This document shows positions 56,163-64,000 of a stretch of 64,000 nt of DNA, piece after piece. A program made the position numbers and the translations under genes. The stretch spans positions 33,759-97,758 of the forward strand of contig CANGIP010000009.1 in NCBI GenBank assembly GCA_947454105.1, given 5' to 3'. This stretch comes from Actinomycetota bacterium. Its GTDB lineage: Bacteria > Actinomycetota > Acidimicrobiia > Acidimicrobiales > Ilumatobacteraceae. Numbering within the stretch: position 1 is the first letter of the stretch; each line of letters starts with the position of its first letter. A model generated the notes under the pieces. The model worked only from the letters and a program-made list of their open reading frames with translations, ran no database searches and had not been told where the DNA came from.

Positions 56163-56459
56163 TCAGTTGTTCTCGAACAGTGGGATTTCATTCCCAGCAG
56201 CCAAAGTGACGATGGCGCGCTTGGTACCAGGGCGACGACCGGGGCGATTAGTGCCTCGGGTGCGCTGGACCTTGCCCGCACGGTTGAGTGTGTTGACCTT
56301 GACGACCTTGACACCCCAGATGGCCTCGACTGCGTCGTGGATCTCGGGCTTTGAAGCGTCAACGTGAACGTTGAATGTGTATACACCGGTCTCGATGAGC
56401 GCGTAGCTCTTTTCGGACACGATGGGAGCGATGATGATGTCGCGGGGATCTTTCATCAC
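56163..56459 (-). CDS. rplW: Ribosomal protein L23
   Basis: L23 forms the docking site for SRP and trigger factor at the tunnel exit. The 98-residue protein has [41 protein letters not shown] and [17 protein letters not shown]. It overlaps rplD by ATGA. Confidence 0.98.
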   Translation of the reverse strand: MMKDPRDIIIAPIVSEKSYALIETGVYTFNVHVDASKPEIHDAVEAIWGVKVVKVNTLNRAGKVQRTRGTNRPGRRPGTKRAIVTLAAGNEIPLFENN

Positions 56460-57079
56460 TGACCGTCCTTACTTGCTCCAGGCAAAGATGCCTGCGAGAA
56501 AACGATGGTGTCGTTGCACAGCACGTCGTAGGCATTGAGTTCGCCAATTTCGATGAGCTGTACTTCGGGAAGATTGCGGAACGAACGGATCGCATTGAGT
56601 TCGTCACGACGAACCACGATCAACGTACGACCTTCAAGATTGAGTGCGTTCAACGCTTCAATCGCGGCAGAGGTCTTGGGTGTTTCAAAGTTCCAAGAAT
56701 CGATGACAACGACTTTTCCTTCGTTGGCACGATCGGACAATGCAGACTGCAAGGCAATCTTGATCATCTTTTTTGGAGTCTTCTGCGTGTACTTACGCGG
56801 CTTGGGTCCGAGGGCCACACCACCACCAGAGAAGTGCGGTGAGTTGGTTGAACCCTGACGAGCGCTACCAGTTCCCTTTTGCTTGAGCGGCTTCTTGCCA
56901 CCACCGGAAACTTCGGCACGAGTCTTGGTGCTCTGTGTACCAGCACGTCGGTGCGCAAGTTGCGCCGTCACGACTTGGTGCATCACAGGAACGTTGGGCT
57001 GACGACCGAAATCGGCATCGCTCAAAGCGACGGTTCCGACTTCTTTACCAGCTTGATTCTTGATCTTTAACGAAGGCAT
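56456..57079 (-). CDS. rplD: Ribosomal protein L4
   Basis: L4 reaches the tunnel constriction and, in E. coli, represses the S10 operon. The 207-residue protein has [43 protein letters not shown], with the long basic loop, then [13 protein letters not shown]. It follows rplC by 4 nt. The leader upstream of rplC could be its regulatory target, which is only a hypothesis. Confidence 0.98.
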   Translation of the reverse strand: MPSLKIKNQAGKEVGTVALSDADFGRQPNVPVMHQVVTAQLAHRRAGTQSTKTRAEVSGGGKKPLKQKGTGSARQGSTNSPHFSGGGVALGPKPRKYTQKTPKKMIKIALQSALSDRANEGKVVVIDSWNFETPKTSAAIEALNALNLEGRTLIVVRRDELNAIRSFRNLPEVQLIEIGELNAYDVLCNDTIVFSQASLPGASKDGQ

Positions 57080-57083
57080 CAGG

Positions 57084-57722
57084 TCACTTTCCCTTCACCG
57101 CGTTGCGCACGATGACAACGCCACCATTGGGGCCGGGTACTGAACCACGGACCAACAACAAACCACGTTCAGCATCAGCCTCAACAACTTCGAGGTTCAA
57201 GGTGGTGACTTGGGCGTGACCCATGTGTCCGGCCATCTTGAGACCCTTCAAAACGCGGCCCGGGTATGAAGCCGAACCAATGGAACCAGGAGCACGGTGG
57301 TGCTTGTGGTTACCGTGACTTGCGCCTTGACCACTGAAGTTGTGACGCTTCATTCCACCAGCGAAGCCCTTACCGCGGCTCACTGCTGTCACGTCGACTT
57401 TTTGGCCCTTGACGAATTGATCAACAGTGATCTCTCCGCCAACTTCAAATCCGTCAACGCTCTCGAGACGAAGCTCGACGAGACGACGACCAGATTCGAC
57501 ATCCGCTTTCGCGAAGTGACCAGCCTTGGGCTTGGACAATTTCTTGGCGTCCTTGTGCCCATACGTGACTTGAAGCGCGGCGTAACCGTCGCGCTCGGAA
57601 GTCTTGACTTGAACAATGCGAGCTGGTTCAACACGAAGCACAGTGACGGGAACGATTGAATTATCGTCTGCCCACACTTGTGTCATGCCGACCTTTTCGC
57701 CGACGATCGCTTTCTTTGCCAT
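57084..57722 (-). CDS. rplC: Ribosomal protein L3
   Basis: L3 reaches the peptidyl transferase centre. The 212-residue protein has [60 protein letters not shown] and [11 protein letters not shown]. It is the first gene of this ribosomal block, because rpsJ, which normally precedes it, lies about 5 kb away. An approximately 200-nt structured leader precedes it. Confidence 0.98.
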   Translation of the reverse strand: MAKKAIVGEKVGMTQVWADDNSIVPVTVLRVEPARIVQVKTSERDGYAALQVTYGHKDAKKLSKPKAGHFAKADVESGRRLVELRLESVDGFEVGGEITVDQFVKGQKVDVTAVSRGKGFAGGMKRHNFSGQGASHGNHKHHRAPGSIGSASYPGRVLKGLKMAGHMGHAQVTTLNLEVVEADAERGLLLVRGSVPGPNGGVVIVRNAVKGK

Positions 57723-57738
57723 AAGGCAGCCTCTTCAT

Positions 57739-57843
57739 CCAGCCAGTTTTTCTGGCGCTTTCGAGTTGACTGTGCATGAACTTTGGTAAACCGCCGTTCA
57801 TGCAAACGCTCCGTGGATCGGATGATCAACGGAGCATTTTTTT
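57739..57843 (-). promoter_or_regulatory. Structured leader of the rplC operon (three hairpins)
   Basis: On the minus strand three stems precede rplC. The first is GCTCCGT/ACGGAGC with a 14-nt loop (57808-57835), next to an A-rich stretch. The second is TGCATGAAC/GTTCATGCA with a 14-nt loop (57773-57804). The third is GCCAG/CTGGC with a 5-nt loop (57742-57756), about 20 nt before the start codon. Their position suggests an autoregulatory ribosomal-protein leader. Read on the plus strand, the first hairpin is followed by T7 and could be an intrinsic terminator. Confidence 0.5.
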
Positions 57844-58082
57844 CGGTTGTTGCCATGTAGTCCCCAGCGAGCCGGGCTTTCATAGACATCGATTGCAGCG
57901 GACAGACAGAAGTCCGTTTCGCACGAGGTGGGAACGCTACCGCCACATTGGACGCGAACCCACACGCGTCACCCAGCAATTTCTATGGATCTGTTGTGTC
58001 ATATAGTGATTCAATTTCACTGTTAGGGCACCTCGTCAACAAGGTTGGACACTGACTGATCTCGTAACACTTCACCTCTGTT
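57844..58082. other. Intergenic remainder between the rplC leader and the sigma factor gene
   Basis: This stretch holds the divergent promoter region. On the minus strand TAGCGT at 57934-57939 lies in the context GGCGGTAGCGTTCCC, closely like the infA -10. The -35 is weak (TGGGTT at 17 bp). On the plus strand TTGGAC occurs near 58044, but no clean -10 was found for the sigma gene. No tRNA, repeat or convincing small gene is seen. Confidence 0.45.
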
Positions 58083-58700
58083 ATGCCAAGAACTACCGTG
58101 ACGACCATCGCGTCGAAGAAAAAGCTCGAGGATTTCATCCGCGGTCTCATTGAGACCCACGGGAAAATCGTCTTTGCCGTGATCTCGGCCCGTGAAATCA
58201 ACCGGCAAGATGCCGAGGATTTGTGGGCGGAGGTCTTTGACCTGGCCTTTCTCCATCACAAGAAGCTCATGGAGGCTTCCCCCGAGGGGCAGCAGGGTTG
58301 GCTGGTCCAGACCGCTAAATATGTCGTTGCCAACCATTCGCGACGGTCGATCACCCGCCGACGCACCATTGCCAAAATTTCAACCGACCCCATCTTGACC
58401 AGGCCTTTCGTCGAAGATGCCAGCCTGACCAGCATCAATTCACTCAACGATGCCGAACTTCGTGTGGTGTTCAACGAGGCCCTCCAAGCGCTGACCCCAG
58501 ACCAGCGCCAACTGTTGGCCTGGGACGCGCTCGGCGAGAACAGTTCGGTGATCGGTCAAAGACTTGGCCTCAACGCCAGCACGGTCCGTTCTCGGCTAGC
58601 CGTGGCCCGTGAGGCACTCAAAGCCGAGGTCGCTCGTCGACTGCCCCAGGGCGACGCACCCACAGACACCCTTCGTGACCCCGAGGGAGGTGACGCATGA
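58083..58700 (+). CDS. ECF-like RNA polymerase sigma factor
   Basis: The 205-residue protein has the layout of a group IV sigma factor. A region-2-like helical segment includes NRQDAEDLWAEVFDLAFLH and GWLVQTAKYVVANHSRRS. Region 4 is ALQALTPDQRQLLAWDALGE followed by a helix-turn-helix GQRLGLNASTVRSRLAVARE. Such factors direct RNA polymerase to stress or envelope regulons under control of a membrane anti-sigma factor. The stop overlaps the next gene, a membrane protein, by ATGA. Region 2 is divergent, so a sigma-like regulator is the cautious reading. Confidence 0.82.
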   Translation: MPRTTVTTIASKKKLEDFIRGLIETHGKIVFAVISAREINRQDAEDLWAEVFDLAFLHHKKLMEASPEGQQGWLVQTAKYVVANHSRRSITRRRTIAKISTDPILTRPFVEDASLTSINSLNDAELRVVFNEALQALTPDQRQLLAWDALGENSSVIGQRLGLNASTVRSRLAVAREALKAEVARRLPQGDAPTDTLRDPEGGDA

Positions 58701-59710
58701 ACGACAACGTGGACCACCCAGGTATGAACTACCCAGATTTCACCGCTTTTGATGAGTTGGCTCGCAAAGTCATCGCCACCACACCTCAACTGTGGACTGA
58801 CTTCGCCGATGCGCCCGATCAGGCCTTGATTGATCGCACGATCACCCGTCTCGTCTCGCCGACACGTCGTCGTCGTTGGTCGCGACTACATACATTCATC
58901 GCGGCGTTGCTTGTGAGTGGTGCAGTCGTTGGCGGTGGCTTTGCGGCAGCCGATCTCTGGCGTACCGAACCCGCTCAACCACTTTCGGGAATGATTTGCT
59001 CAACACCCGAAGATTCGGGTTTTGGCAATCTTGTGTACCCACCAAGCGCAGATCCGGTTGCAGCCTGTCGCGAGGCATACGTCTTGCTTGGTATCACCGA
59101 CTTTGATGGAGTGCCCGCAAGCGAAGTGACATTGACCGCGTGCATCACCAAGACCGGTGTGACCCAAGTATTTGCCGACACCGAAGATGTGTGTTCGCGA
59201 CTTGGCCTCGCGTACCCCGCGAAAGAACAATCGACGCGAACACAGAAACTCGCCGAACTACAAGAGTCACTCATTGAGAAAATCGAAAACAGCTGCTTAG
59301 TTCAAGAGGATGCCGAAGGAATTGCTACAACTGAGATCTCACGATTAGGTCTCACCGATTTACGCGTGTATCAACGTGAACCGATTCAGTTGTTTAGGTG
59401 CTCAACAGCGATTGTCAAGACCTCGGCGAATGAGGTCATCATTACTTCGATATCCAAAGACTCCAACCGCAACAAAATGGTGACGGTTTTGTGGAACCAA
59501 GTTAATTTGCGCTGCGTCTCATTAGAGATCGCGTACAAAAAGGCGCAAGACCTTATTCGACAACTATCAATCACCGATATGAGAGTGTTGCCTCTTGCCG
59601 ACCACCGTCCCGACGACTGCGCCTTTGTTGTTGTCTACGACTTTGGAGGCACTGTAACTATTCAGAACTCTCGACGGGAAGACATTGATATCTATGAAGT
59701 TAATCCTTAA
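58697..59710 (+). CDS. Single-pass membrane protein, probable anti-sigma factor
   Basis: The 337-residue protein has about 60 cytoplasmic residues. A membrane helix follows near 62-82 (LHTFIAALLVSGAVVGGGFAA), then about 250 external residues with six or more cysteines and alternating helices and strands. No zinc anti-sigma HxxxCxxC motif is seen. Coupling by ATGA to the sigma gene, and the topology, suggest that the cytoplasmic part restrains the sigma factor while the outer part senses a signal. That role is inferred; I do not recognise the external domain. Confidence 0.65.
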   Translation: MNDNVDHPGMNYPDFTAFDELARKVIATTPQLWTDFADAPDQALIDRTITRLVSPTRRRRWSRLHTFIAALLVSGAVVGGGFAAADLWRTEPAQPLSGMICSTPEDSGFGNLVYPPSADPVAACREAYVLLGITDFDGVPASEVTLTACITKTGVTQVFADTEDVCSRLGLAYPAKEQSTRTQKLAELQESLIEKIENSCLVQEDAEGIATTEISRLGLTDLRVYQREPIQLFRCSTAIVKTSANEVIITSISKDSNRNKMVTVLWNQVNLRCVSLEIAYKKAQDLIRQLSITDMRVLPLADHRPDDCAFVVVYDFGGTVTIQNSRREDIDIYEVNP

Positions 59711-60245
59711 ACAATTCGCCCTTGTTTTCATTGCTGTATTTCTCAATCTTGCAATCAGCCCAACTCTGCTCAGTGCACAAAGCGCAATTAACAAAGAGAG
59801 TCGCATCGGTAACGCCGTCGTCGCACATTTTGAAGGCTCACTCATTGACTTGAGTAAGAATTGGGGCGAGGCTAGAGCATGTTGGTCTGATGGTCGTACA
59901 ACCGAATGTTTCCGAACAGAAAGCCAATTGGATGACTTTGTCTCAGGGAAGGTTTTGGTTTCAGTCACAACATCGACTTGTCCAACTGCTGTAAAGCTAT
60001 ACAGCAATACTTCTTACGGTGGATCGGTATTAAGTCTCGTATTACGAGCAACCACAATCAATCTGAATGCATATGGGTTTGACAATCTCACAAGTAGTTA
60101 CGTAATCGGTGCCTGCGATGCGAGATTTTACGATTTCACAGATTTAGGAACGCCGACCTATCCGGGTTCAACAACTGCCAACAGTTCTGCATCATCAATG
60201 TCAACTGGTTGGGACAACCGCGTGAGCAGTATTTACATCAATTAG
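59694..60245 (+). CDS. Secreted beta/gamma-crystallin-like protein (inhibitor I36-like)
   Basis: The 183-residue protein has a signal peptide (KLILKQFALVFIAVFLNLAI). Its C-terminal domain resembles single-domain bacterial crystallins and the I36 metalloprotease inhibitor family: KLYSNTSYGGSVLSL, YGFDNLTSSYVIG, a DARFYDF strand and the closing WDNRVSSIYIN. These folds bind calcium or inhibit proteases; neither activity is proven here. The ATG lies 17 nt inside the end of the membrane protein gene, so it belongs to the sigma operon and may be its effector or ligand. Confidence 0.7.
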   Translation: MKLILKQFALVFIAVFLNLAISPTLLSAQSAINKESRIGNAVVAHFEGSLIDLSKNWGEARACWSDGRTTECFRTESQLDDFVSGKVLVSVTTSTCPTAVKLYSNTSYGGSVLSLVLRATTINLNAYGFDNLTSSYVIGACDARFYDFTDLGTPTYPGSTTANSSASSMSTGWDNRVSSIYIN

Positions 60246-60259
60246 TGAACTGACATCGT

Positions 60260-61453
60260 TTACGGGAATCGTTTCGCTAACCAATCGGCCACGTGAGCAA
60301 GAGCTTCACGACGATGACCCTCAAGATAATGAGGTGCGCCCTTCATCTCGATGTACGTCTTGTCTGCTGCACCACTGTTATCAACGATCTCTTTGGCCTG
60401 CCAAATACGAATCTCGGTGTCGGCCGTCGGATGGATGAGCAGGGTTGGGACCTTGACCTTGGGCATCGTGTCAGCCAACTTGGCGTGACTTGAGAGCCCA
60501 CTCCAGGTCGACAGCCAGCCCCTCGCCGTCATTGAGCGGCCCAGACCTCCTCGGCCGTAGTTCGCATCAAACGGATCTGGGAAAGCGAACAAACTTCCCA
60601 TGGGCCTTTCATCGGGATCAATTGATAGGTCAAGATAAGCCGGGTCGGCAAGCGTGCGATAGATCACCATGTACTTGGTAAATACCGCACGGCGCCGCAA
60701 TTCGCGCCACTGCACGGTGTGGGTCTGGTTGTCGACCCCCCGCAAACGTGAACCGGCATCAATTGACTCGGCAATGCTGGCTTTGGCGATCGCATCAATG
60801 CGGGCAACTCGTTCAACTTGTGCGGCGCGATAGCGCTTCAGCCATTCTTTGTCATACACACACGGTTCGGGCCATGGACGCCAGCCGTTATCGGGGTTGT
60901 ACATATCAAGTTCGGGCACTGTCGAAAACGGATCGCTTTCATCAGCCACACTCGGGTCGATGACCTGCAACATGAAAACACCTTCGCCCGGATGAGCGGC
61001 CATACCCACCCAACCATCACCAATGCCGCGTTCTGCGTGCGCAAGGGCCATCAGTGATCCACCACCTGAGTTGCCGAGCAGCACGACTGCTTCGGCACCA
61101 CGTCGTTTCATTTCGTTGTAAACCGTTTCAACATCGATCGTGCACGCTTCATGCAGACAATCGGTGTCATTGTTCATGTAGCGCGTGCCAAAACCAAGAA
61201 CTGCGTACCCAGCGGCTGCGAGTAACGGTGCGGCATAGTGCACGCTGAAATCACCACGTGGGTGCGACAAGATGACCGCGGTCTTCCATTTCTTGCCGTT
61301 GGGTGGAGTCCACAACACTCCGCGCACCAATGCGCCGTCGGGGCTCACTAACCGAATTGATTCACGCGGAATTTCAACGCCCGGATCGTCTTCAGGCATT
61401 GGCCAATAGTTCAGACCGAACGGACGCGCACCACCGATATGTACATCAAGCAT
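60260..61453 (-). CDS. Serine alpha/beta hydrolase, function unknown
   Basis: The 397-residue protein has an alpha/beta-hydrolase core. It begins with IRLVSPDGALVRGVLWTPP, has the nucleophile elbow LLGNSGGGSLM (GxSxG), the acid region LLIHPTADTEIRIWQAKEI and the histidine in KGAPHYLEGHR. A lid-like insertion of about 150 residues separates the elbow and the acid. The substrate is unknown; an esterase or amidase acting on an organic acid derivative is a guess. The ATG at 61453 is chosen because TACTGT lies 6 nt upstream; a longer frame would begin with seven non-conserved residues. Confidence 0.82.
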   Translation of the reverse strand: MLDVHIGGARPFGLNYWPMPEDDPGVEIPRESIRLVSPDGALVRGVLWTPPNGKKWKTAVILSHPRGDFSVHYAAPLLAAAGYAVLGFGTRYMNNDTDCLHEACTIDVETVYNEMKRRGAEAVVLLGNSGGGSLMALAHAERGIGDGWVGMAAHPGEGVFMLQVIDPSVADESDPFSTVPELDMYNPDNGWRPWPEPCVYDKEWLKRYRAAQVERVARIDAIAKASIAESIDAGSRLRGVDNQTHTVQWRELRRRAVFTKYMVIYRTLADPAYLDLSIDPDERPMGSLFAFPDPFDANYGRGGLGRSMTARGWLSTWSGLSSHAKLADTMPKVKVPTLLIHPTADTEIRIWQAKEIVDNSGAADKTYIEMKGAPHYLEGHRREALAHVADWLAKRFP

Positions 61454-61459
61454 GAACGC

Positions 61460-61465
61460 ACAGTA
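61460..61465 (-). promoter_or_regulatory. Probable -10 of the serine hydrolase gene (leaderless)
   Basis: TACTGT is followed by 6 nt and then the ATG on the minus strand. It sits just behind the htrA gene and indicates that the hydrolase can be transcribed on its own. Confidence 0.45.
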
Positions 61466-61501
61466 CATCAACACATATGTTGTGAAATACGGGGTGAGTA
61501 T

Positions 61502-62737
61502 TTACTGGGCGGGACGTTCGATGAGTGTTGCCGTCAAAGTAATTCGCTTACCAGCGCGCAGTACATCGATCTTGATGCTGTCACCAGGTGACTTGTCACG
61601 AATTGCGGCAACAAGCGCAGGCTGCCCATCAACTGGTGAACCATCAGCTTCAATGACGACATCATCAACTTTCATCCCCGCGAGATCGGCGGGTGAACCA
61701 GGCGATACTTCAGCAATCACTGCACCAAGTCCACCGTCTTGACGATCAAGAACACTCACGCCAAGGTAACCCTCGGTTCGTGCTTGTCCGTTGGCTTGAG
61801 CCCGTAATTCTTCAATCACGGGAAGCGCTTCAGCAACCGAAATGGAGAACCCCACATTGTTCGCTGCAACTTCACTTGAGCTTTGAAACACCGCTGTATT
61901 GATACCAATCACTTGACCACGCGTATTCACCAACGGCCCACCAGAGTTGCCCGATGAAATTGCGGTGTCGGTCTGAATCAGACCATCAAGTGCGCCATCA
62001 CCACTCACGATCGTGCGATTGAGCGCCGAAACGATTCCGCGGGTAACAGTTGGTCCACCATCAAGGTCAAGAGCGAAACCAACGGCGACTACCTCATCAC
62101 CGATGTCGATTGAACTGGGATCAGCAAAAACTGCCGCAGTCAATCCAGTCTTGTCAACGTGGATTAATGCCAAGTCATTACCAACATCGACGGCTAGGAC
62201 AGTTGCTGGAGTCGGCTCGGTATCACCGGCGAATAACACACTGACTTTATCGGCGCCATTGACAACGTGATCGTTCGTCAAGATGTCGCCATCCGATGTG
62301 ATGATAATGCCAGTGCCAGTTGCACGACCTGGATTGGTTCCGCTTTCAGTGATTGAAGTGATGGTGACGACGCTCGGTTCAATCTTCTTCAGAACATCAG
62401 CAACATTCATTGCTGGTTCAGCGCCATTCGATGACGGTGCAGTGGCAACGGGTTCATTTGAACTTCCCGGTGCATCACCAGTCGGAGCTGTCGTCACACC
62501 AGAACTACTGGTGTCCATTTCATTGTCGGCCAATGTTGTTGGCACTTCAGTCGAATCTGAATTCGCACTTGAATCGCTGCCAGATTGGGCGATCTGCGCA
62601 CCGACAAATCCACCGATCACCATCGACAGAATCACAAGGAACGTAATCACCAAACCGCGGCGGGATTTTGGCTGGGAGGGTTCGGTTGAGTTAGGCGAAC
62701 TCATCGGCGGGGTGGGAGGAGGGAAATGATCAGTCAC
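61502..62737 (-). CDS. Membrane-anchored HtrA-like serine protease with PDZ domain
   Basis: The 411-residue protein has a Pro-rich cytoplasmic start, a membrane helix (residues 28-50), a Ser/Thr linker and a trypsin-like domain. The triad is complete: His157 in TNDHVVNG, Asp188 in VGNDLALIH and Ser265 in SSGNSGGPLV. A PDZ domain follows (GYLGVSVLDRQDGGLGAVIAEVSPGSPADLAGMKVDD). HtrA proteases degrade misfolded exported proteins and can process surface or regulatory proteins. Start is GTG. Its place next to a sigma and membrane-sensor operon makes an envelope-stress connection plausible but unproven. Confidence 0.93.
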   Translation of the reverse strand: MTDHFPPPTPPMSSPNSTEPSQPKSRRGLVITFLVILSMVIGGFVGAQIAQSGSDSSANSDSTEVPTTLADNEMDTSSSGVTTAPTGDAPGSSNEPVATAPSSNGAEPAMNVADVLKKIEPSVVTITSITESGTNPGRATGTGIIITSDGDILTNDHVVNGADKVSVLFAGDTEPTPATVLAVDVGNDLALIHVDKTGLTAAVFADPSSIDIGDEVVAVGFALDLDGGPTVTRGIVSALNRTIVSGDGALDGLIQTDTAISSGNSGGPLVNTRGQVIGINTAVFQSSSEVAANNVGFSISVAEALPVIEELRAQANGQARTEGYLGVSVLDRQDGGLGAVIAEVSPGSPADLAGMKVDDVVIEADGSPVDGQPALVAAIRDKSPGDSIKIDVLRAGKRITLTATLIERPAQ

Positions 62738-62810
62738 GTTGCAATTTTTACCTATCTACGAATGAGTTGTGTGGTCAGGTTTGGTGAGAATTGAGTAAGA
62801 GATCAAATGA

Positions 62811-62840
62811 AAAAGCCCCGCTGTTTCCAGCGGGGCTTTT
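62811..62840 (-). terminator. Strong intrinsic terminator downstream of rpsJ
   Basis: AAAAGCCCCGCTG and CAGCGGGGCTTTT form a 13-bp stem with a TTTC loop. On the minus strand a T5 run ends the stem. It lies 33 nt behind the rpsJ stop and cuts the tuf-rpsJ transcript from everything downstream. Confidence 0.93.
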
Positions 62841-62873
62841 CAATTTCGTTTCGCATGATGCAAAGCAACGAAC

Positions 62874-63188
62874 TCAGGCGTTCTGAACCTTGATCTCAAC
62901 CTCAACACCGGCCGGGAGGTCGATGCGCTGGAGGCTGTCAATGGTCTGCTGCTTGGGATCAATGATGTCGATCAAACGCTTATGGATGCGCATTTCGAAG
63001 TGCTCGCGTGAGTCCTTGTCAATGTGCGGTCCACGAATAACCGTGTAACGATGCTTGTCTGTGGGCAAAGGAATCGGCCCACGGATGGTGGCATTGGTAC
63101 GAGCAACGGTCTCGACGATCTTGCGTGTCGATTGATCGATGATCTCGTGATCAAATGCCTTGAGACGGATACGAATAATTTGAGCCAT
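62874..63188 (-). CDS. rpsJ: Ribosomal protein S10
   Basis: S10 is a head protein of the small subunit and also the NusE antitermination factor. The 104-residue protein starts [20 protein letters not shown], has [20 protein letters not shown] and [22 protein letters not shown]. The family start sets the ATG at 63188 rather than a longer frame overlapping tuf. In most bacteria rpsJ leads directly into rplC; here a terminator and five other genes intervene. Confidence 0.98.
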   Translation of the reverse strand: MAQIIRIRLKAFDHEIIDQSTRKIVETVARTNATIRGPIPLPTDKHRYTVIRGPHIDKDSREHFEMRIHKRLIDIIDPKQQTIDSLQRIDLPAGVEVEIKVQNA

Positions 63189-63201
63189 GTTGTTCAGCGA
63201 C

Positions 63202-64000
63202 TCACTTAATGATCTTGACGACGCGGCCAGCACCAACAGTACGGCCACCTTCACGGATCGCGAAACGCAAACCCTCGTCCATAGCAATCGGCTTACCGAG
63301 TTCCACAGTCATGGTCACGTTGTCACCAGGCATCACCATTTCAGTACCAGCCGGCAACTGCACAGTGCCAGTCACGTCAGTAGTACGGAAGAAGAACTGC
63401 GGACGATAGTTATTGAAGAACGGCTTATGACGACCGCCTTCTTCCTTGTTCAACACGTACACCTGACCCTCAAAGTTGGTGTGAGGAGTAATCGAACCCG
63501 GCTTACACAACACCTGACCGCGCTCAACATCTTCTTTCTTCGTTCCACGAAGCAACGCACCAATGTTGTCACCAGCTTGACCCTCATCGAGAAGCTTGCG
63601 GAACATTTCCACACCAGTACACGTCGACTTCTGCGTGTCACGCAAACCAACGATTTCAATTTCGTCACCCGTATGAACACGACCCTGCTCAATCTTGCCG
63701 GTCACCACAGTTCCACGACCAGTAATCGTGAACACGTCTTCAATCGGCATCAAGAACGGCTTATCAAGCTCACGCTCAGGCTGAGGAACAGAAGCATCAC
63801 ACGCAGCCATGAGCTCCATGATCTTTTCCTGCCACGCCGCGTCACCCTCAAGAGCCTTAAGAGCTGACACACGAACAACCGGAGCATCATCACCGGGGAA
63901 CTCATACTCGTTCAACAACTCACGAACCTCAAGCTCAACCAACTCGAGAAGTTCTTCATCATCAACCATGTCACTCTTATTCAAAGCAACAACAATGTAC
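63202..64000 (-). CDS. tuf: Elongation factor Tu (N-terminal part outside window)
   Basis: EF-Tu delivers aminoacyl-tRNA to the ribosome. The visible 265 codons run from [20 protein letters not shown], which contains the G4 motif NKSD, through the G5-like [10 protein letters not shown]. Domains 2 and 3 follow, with [16 protein letters not shown] and [21 protein letters not shown]. The frame continues past the right edge, so the P-loop and start are missing. It lies 13 nt upstream of rpsJ in the str-operon order. Confidence 0.98.
   Translation of the reverse strand, partial: YIVVALNKSDMVDDEELLELVELEVRELLNEYEFPGDDAPVVRVSALKALEGDAAWQEKIMELMAACDASVPQPERELDKPFLMPIEDVFTITGRGTVVTGKIEQGRVHTGDEIEIVGLRDTQKSTCTGVEMFRKLLDEGQAGDNIGALLRGTKKEDVERGQVLCKPGSITPHTNFEGQVYVLNKEEGGRHKPFFNNYRPQFFFRTTDVTGTVQLPAGTEMVMPGDNVTMTVELGKPIAMDEGLRFAIREGGRTVGAGRVVKIIK

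Noticed and set aside
57683..57979. A 98-codon minus-strand frame overlapping the start of rplC
   Set aside because: It runs through the hairpin leader, has no recognisable domain or Shine-Dalgarno, and overlaps rplC in another frame. A leader peptide cannot be excluded but is not supported.
57683..63202. Mobile element as cause of the split S10 operon
   Set aside because: No transposase, integrase, attachment repeats or tRNA are present at either junction; base composition looks similar to the flanks by eye.

Overview
The window looks like chromosome from a mid-GC actinobacterium, most plausibly the Acidimicrobiia (planktonic, Ilumatobacter-like). This is inferred from the block rplQ-truA-rplM-rpsI-glmM-glmS-acpS-nnr-alr-tsaE-tsaB-rimI-tsaD-groESL, the zinc-type S14 and L36 proteins, an adenylate kinase with a Cys4 lid, many probable leaderless mRNAs and a sortase. 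No rRNA, tRNA, CRISPR array or insertion sequence was seen. Taxonomy is an inference; no search was run.

Layout. (1) Positions 1-8414 (minus) are one uninterrupted reading frame of at least 2804 codons that runs off the left edge. It encodes a giant exported surface protein with ten tandem jelly-roll modules resembling CBM4/9, one lectin-like module and a compressed array of module-start motifs. (2) 8.5-9.7 kb holds a sulfite-oxidase-type molybdoenzyme and a SixA-like phosphatase, head to head. (3) 9.7-16.3 kb (minus) is a complete System I cytochrome c maturation operon, ccmABCDEFGHI, including a 44-codon ccmD. (4) 16.4-26.3 kb is mixed: a sortase with extra membrane helices, an epoxide-hydrolase-like enzyme, an aromatic amino acid decarboxylase, ribD and ribA, a secreted phospholipase A2, an acetyltransferase, a CoA-type Nudix hydrolase, three small unknowns, and a PadR regulator coupled to a HAAS-PASTA membrane protein. 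(5) 26.4-42.7 kb (minus) is a housekeeping block: groESL under two CIRCE operators, maf, dusB, the tsa genes for t6A, alr, nnr, acpS, an unusually large glmS, glmM, rpsI, rplM and truA. (6) 42.7-57.7 kb (minus) carries the alpha, spc and S10 ribosomal clusters with infA, adk, secY and rpoA. (7) 57.7-62.8 kb separates rplC from its usual neighbour rpsJ. It holds an ECF-like sigma factor, a membrane protein and a crystallin-like secreted protein on the plus strand, and a serine hydrolase and an HtrA protease on the minus strand. (8) rpsJ and the start of tuf follow behind a strong terminator and run off the right edge.

The main themes are translation and cell-wall precursor supply (ribosomal operons, glmS/glmM, alr), envelope functions (giant adhesin-like protein, sortase, HtrA, PASTA protein, sigma cassette) and respiration (ccm). 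The points most worth checking are the 1136-residue GlmS-like protein, a CTG start codon for initiation factor 1, the interrupted S10 operon and its structured leader, the giant modular protein, and a recurrent TANNNT hexamer 6-7 nt before start codons that indicates leaderless transcription.
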